Shown here piece after piece: positions 61,225-64,000 of a DNA stretch of 64,000 bases. The stretch is from an uncultured bacterium (GTDB lineage: Bacteria; Verrucomicrobiota; Lentisphaeria; Victivallales; UBA1829). The stretch covers positions 1 through 64,000 of the forward strand of contig CACZEK010000024.1 of NCBI GenBank assembly GCA_902780135.1. Direction: 5' to 3'. How positions within the stretch are numbered: the first letter of the stretch is position 1; each line of letters begins with the position of its first letter. The notes under the pieces were generated by a model. It worked only from the letters and a program-made list of their open reading frames with translations. It ran no database searches and was not told where the DNA came from. The position numbers were made by a program, and so were the translations under genes.

Positions 61225-63429
61225 ATGAACTCACGCTTTTTCCGCCGCGGTCTCTCCGCTTTCGCCCTCTTCGGCGCCGCCGCCATGCTCGCCGGAACCA
61301 TGAACCAGGGATGCGTCTCGTCCGAACAGACCGAAGAAGCCGCCGCAACCGCCGCCAAACCCGCGATCAAGCCGGTCGCCGCGTCCGTGCAGGAGATCAA
61401 AACGCTTGATTTCAAGCGCAGGAACGATCCCGGCTACGCGCAGGTCGCGCTCCCGCACACCATGAACGCGACGAACGGTACCGGCACGATCCCGCTCGAA
61501 CGCGGAGACGGCTATTACCGCTACGCGCTTGACGTGCAGGAATCCGACCTGGAGAAAGACTACATCATCCAGTTCGAGGAAGCCGGGCAGACCGCCGAAG
61601 TCTCCCTCAACGGCACGCTCCTCCATACCAACCGCTGCGGCTATACCCCGTTCGCCGTGAAGCTGAACGGGCTCGCCGCCGGACGCAACGAGGTCACCAT
61701 CCACACGGACAACCGCATCAGCAACGACCGGATCCCGAACAGCGGCGACTTCAATTTCTGCAACGGCGTCTACGGGCGCGCCTATCTCATCAGCGGCAAT
61801 GTCTATTTCGACCCGCAGGTGTACGGCATCGACAGGATGCACGTGATCCCGCTCTCCGTGAAACAGGATCAGGTCCGCTTCGGCATCGCCGCCTCCGTGT
61901 TCAGCAAGGAGATCGCCGCGGGCACGACCGTCACAACCACGCTGAAGGACAAGGACGGCGGCGTGGTCCTCTCCGAAACCGCCCCGCTCGCCGTCGCGCC
62001 CGGCGGCAACGAGTTCTACCGCGAGTATTCTTTCAAGAATCCCGTCCTCTGGCAGGGCAAGGAAAACCCGTACCTCTACACGGTCGACGTGGAGCTCGCG
62101 CTGGACGGACAGCAGCTTGACCGCATCAGCATCCCGTACGGATTCCGCGACATCGCCCTGCCCTACAGCGCGAAGGACAACCTCCTCCGCCTCAACGGAA
62201 AGAAGGTCAGCCTCCGCGGCGTCTCCTACCACCAGGACGCCCCCGGCGTCGCTGTCGCCATGACCGACGAGGACCGCAAACGCGACCAGGAGATCATGCT
62301 CGAGCTCGGATTCAACTGGCTCCGCTGCGCCCACTATCCGCACAACGTGCGCGAGTTCGCCGACTACGACCGCATCGGCATGATGTGCCAGACCGAGATC
62401 CCGTGGGTCAACGGCTTCACGAACTCCCCGGCGTTCGAACAGAACGTGATGCAGTTCACGCGCGACATGATCGTCAACCTCTACAACCACCCCAGCATCA
62501 TCCTCTGGGGGCTCTCCAACGAGATCTTCTATTCCTATAGCGGCCCGGAGTGCATCCGCGTCCACAACGACGCCTACACCCTCGCACGCCGCCTCGACCC
62601 CTACCGTCCCGTCGGACACGTCGAGCGCGAACAGGAGGTCCGCAACGGCGCGAGCAACGGCCTCATCTCCGACTGGTTCGGCAACAACACCTATCCCGGC
62701 TGGTACTCCCCCACCGACTTCGAGCACACCAGGGACGGCGTGACCGACACCCAGGTCCTCGCGAAGTTCTACCTCCACGGCATCACCGAGTACGGCTACG
62801 GCGGAAACCCGTTCCAGCACAACTCCGACTTCATGACGCTCCACCCGAAGAGCAAGTCCAACAAGACCGGCACCAGCAACGACACCGGCGGCTGGCTCCA
62901 CCCCGAGGAATACCAGACCCTCGGGCACATCTACTCCTGGAACAAGATCGCCGGCACGCCCGAGGGGCAGCGCCTCACCTTCACCTCGCTCTGGATCCTC
63001 TTCGACTTCGCCGTCGGCAGCCGCAACGAGGGCGACACTCCCGGCATCAACGACAAGGGCCTCGTGACGCGCGACCGCAAGACGAAGAAGGACGCGTACT
63101 ATTTCTACAAGTGCGTCTGGAACCCCGAAAACGAGGTGCATATCATGTCCACCCGCTGGGAGAAGCGCGACACGAAGGACATCGCCATCACCGTCTTCTC
63201 CAACGCCGAAAAGGTCGAGCTGTACCAGAACAAGCAGCTGATCCAGGTCCTCGACAAGCCCACGGACACCATCAACAACGTCGTGTGGCAGTTCAAGCCC
63301 GTGCCCTTCAGCAAGGTCGCGCTGGAAGGCCAGTACGACAACTTCAAGGCGGTCGGCTACCGCGACGGCAGGGTGATCGGACAGCATGTCGCCCTCTTCA
63401 CCACCACAGCCGGACAGGAAAACAAGTAA
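61225..63429 (+). CDS. GH2-family beta-glycosidase lipoprotein
   Basis: 734 residues; AAAGGATTTG precedes the ATG. Lipoprotein signal with Cys in GTMNQGC, so it is held in the envelope. Domain order is that of GH2: sugar-binding beta-sandwich (about 85-200: RGDGYYRYALDV, AEVSLNGTLLHTNRCGYTPF), immunoglobulin-like domain (to about 305), then the TIM barrel with LRLNGKKVSLRGVSYHQD, acid/base Glu433 in LWGLSNEI and nucleophile Glu522 in HGITEYGYGG. The C-terminal domain is short. Beta-galactosidase or beta-mannosidase/glucuronidase-type activity; the substrate is not certain. galE follows 65 bp downstream, which supports galactoside use. Confidence 0.9.
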   Translation: MNSRFFRRGLSAFALFGAAAMLAGTMNQGCVSSEQTEEAAATAAKPAIKPVAASVQEIKTLDFKRRNDPGYAQVALPHTMNATNGTGTIPLERGDGYYRYALDVQESDLEKDYIIQFEEAGQTAEVSLNGTLLHTNRCGYTPFAVKLNGLAAGRNEVTIHTDNRISNDRIPNSGDFNFCNGVYGRAYLISGNVYFDPQVYGIDRMHVIPLSVKQDQVRFGIAASVFSKEIAAGTTVTTTLKDKDGGVVLSETAPLAVAPGGNEFYREYSFKNPVLWQGKENPYLYTVDVELALDGQQLDRISIPYGFRDIALPYSAKDNLLRLNGKKVSLRGVSYHQDAPGVAVAMTDEDRKRDQEIMLELGFNWLRCAHYPHNVREFADYDRIGMMCQTEIPWVNGFTNSPAFEQNVMQFTRDMIVNLYNHPSIILWGLSNEIFYSYSGPECIRVHNDAYTLARRLDPYRPVGHVEREQEVRNGASNGLISDWFGNNTYPGWYSPTDFEHTRDGVTDTQVLAKFYLHGITEYGYGGNPFQHNSDFMTLHPKSKSNKTGTSNDTGGWLHPEEYQTLGHIYSWNKIAGTPEGQRLTFTSLWILFDFAVGSRNEGDTPGINDKGLVTRDRKTKKDAYYFYKCVWNPENEVHIMSTRWEKRDTKDIAITVFSNAEKVELYQNKQLIQVLDKPTDTINNVVWQFKPVPFSKVALEGQYDNFKAVGYRDGRVIGQHVALFTTTAGQENK

Positions 63430-63442
63430 CACAAACAGCAAC

Positions 63443-63475
63443 CGCCCCGCCGCCAGAAACGGCCGGGGCTCTTTC
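63443..63475 (+). terminator. Hairpin between GH2 and galE
   Basis: GCCCCG-CCG / CGG-CCGGGGC pairing with CTCTTTC after it. The weak T-run suggests partial termination, so read-through into galE is possible. Confidence 0.55.
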
Positions 63476-63493
63476 ATAAAAAGGAAACCGAAC

Positions 63494-64000
63494 ATGAAAA
63501 TCTTAGTCACCGGCGGCGCCGGATACATCGGAAGCCACACCTGCGTCGAACTCCTCAACAAGGGCATGGACGTGGTCGTCATCGACAACCTCGACAACTC
63601 CAACGCGGAATCTCTGAACCGCGTCGAGAAGATCACCGGGAAGAAAGTCGTGTTCTACGAGGCGGACGTCCGCGACCGCGCTGCGCTCGAACGCATCTTC
63701 ACCGAGCACAAGATCGACTGCACCATCCACTTCGCCGGACTGAAGGCGGTCGGCGAATCCGTCGCGAAGCCGCTGGAATACTACGACAACAACCTCAACT
63801 CCACGATCACACTCGCCGAGACCCTCCGCAAGTTCAACTCCAGGAAGATCGTGTTCTCCTCCTCCGCCACCGTCTACAACGGCGCAAACAGGATGCCGCT
63901 CGCCGAGGACAGCATCACCGGCGGCTGCACCAATCCCTACGGCTGGACCAAGTACATGTCCGAACAGATCCTCCGCGACCTCGCCAAGGCGGATCCCGAG
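63494..64000 (+). CDS. galE: UDP-glucose 4-epimerase, 3' partial
   Basis: The first 169 codons are visible; the gene runs off the window. AAGGAAACC precedes the ATG. N-terminal NAD-binding motif ILVTGGAGYIGSHTCVELL, then VIDNLDNSN, FYEADVRDRAAL, HFAGLKAVGESV, FSSSATVYN and the catalytic NPYGWTKYMSEQILRDL (Tyr-x3-Lys). It interconverts UDP-glucose and UDP-galactose, feeding the Leloir pathway and surface polysaccharide synthesis. The frame has no stop to the window end. Confidence 0.96.
   Translation, partial: MKILVTGGAGYIGSHTCVELLNKGMDVVVIDNLDNSNAESLNRVEKITGKKVVFYEADVRDRAALERIFTEHKIDCTIHFAGLKAVGESVAKPLEYYDNNLNSTITLAETLRKFNSRKIVFSSSATVYNGANRMPLAEDSITGGCTNPYGWTKYMSEQILRDLAKADPE

Overview
The window is a GC-rich bacterial chromosome segment, cut at both ends inside genes. 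Several traits suggest an anaerobic, carbohydrate-degrading, probably gut-dwelling member of Lentisphaerota/Verrucomicrobiota (Victivallales-like). These are secreted esterases with Gly-Met-Phe repeats, a GH10 xylanase, a GH2 lipoprotein, AIDA/Pmp/RTX adhesin-like proteins without N-terminal signal peptides, a sulfide-type Thi4, and an envelope lipoprotein operon. The assignment is inferred from gene content only. Most intergenic regions carry readable -35/-10 promoters with 16-17 bp spacing. I found no rRNA, tRNA, CRISPR array, transposase or integrase.

Layout. 0-3.6 kb: two secreted alpha/beta-hydrolases with GMGGFGG-type low-complexity regions. 4-5.8 kb: a P-II protein and ammonium transporter operon behind a sigma-54 promoter. 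6-9 kb: an ankyrin lipoprotein and an overlapping unknown gene. 9-11.7 kb: a GH10 xylanase, then an AT-rich membrane-protein gene set between two copies of the same 170-bp promoter block. 11.7-14.9 kb: a PAS histidine kinase, a sigma-54 response regulator and a HIT hydrolase. 15-17 kb: a tandem MarR protein and a DJ-1-like protein lacking its cysteine. 17.3-20.8 kb: LysM-YkuD (no catalytic Cys), accA, a GNAT and murI. 20.8-24.1 kb: a GT-C type membrane protein, a second Gly-rich protein and a small membrane protein. 24.3-25.4 kb: a GcvH-like protein lacking its lipoyl lysine, and a LOG protein. 25.5-27.2 kb: TPP riboswitch, thi4, thiE. 27.3-30 kb: a possible Ile-rich leader/attenuator and an XRE-cupin-acyl-CoA synthetase fusion.

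30-39 kb is an accessory region. It holds a 43-bp tandem repeat, yjbQ, small unknown ORFs, a frameshifted Sel1-repeat gene, and unknown membrane proteins. It also holds a 2.5-kb stretch without credible genes (33.84-36.32 kb) filled with a 73-bp tandem repeat and five copies of a roughly 90-bp multi-hairpin element in two opposing orientations.

39-64 kb: a PaaK-like ligase coupled to an AIDA-repeat protein, a YbdG-like channel, rpsA, an SNF transporter, small membrane proteins with a DUF3842 gene, and a thioredoxin-fold secreted protein preceded by a 41-residue peptide with a similar leader. Then come a six-gene envelope operon (CsgG/LpoB-like proteins, TPR-type lipoprotein, YcfL, LpoB), a Pmp/RTX surface protein, a GH2 glycosidase and the start of galE.

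Themes: nitrogen control (P-II/Amt, sigma-54, an NtrB/NtrC-like pair); thiamine synthesis (Thi4, ThiE, perhaps YjbQ); secreted polysaccharide breakdown; envelope assembly. Several family members lack a hallmark residue: P-II Tyr51, GcvH lysine, YkuD cysteine, DJ-1 cysteine.
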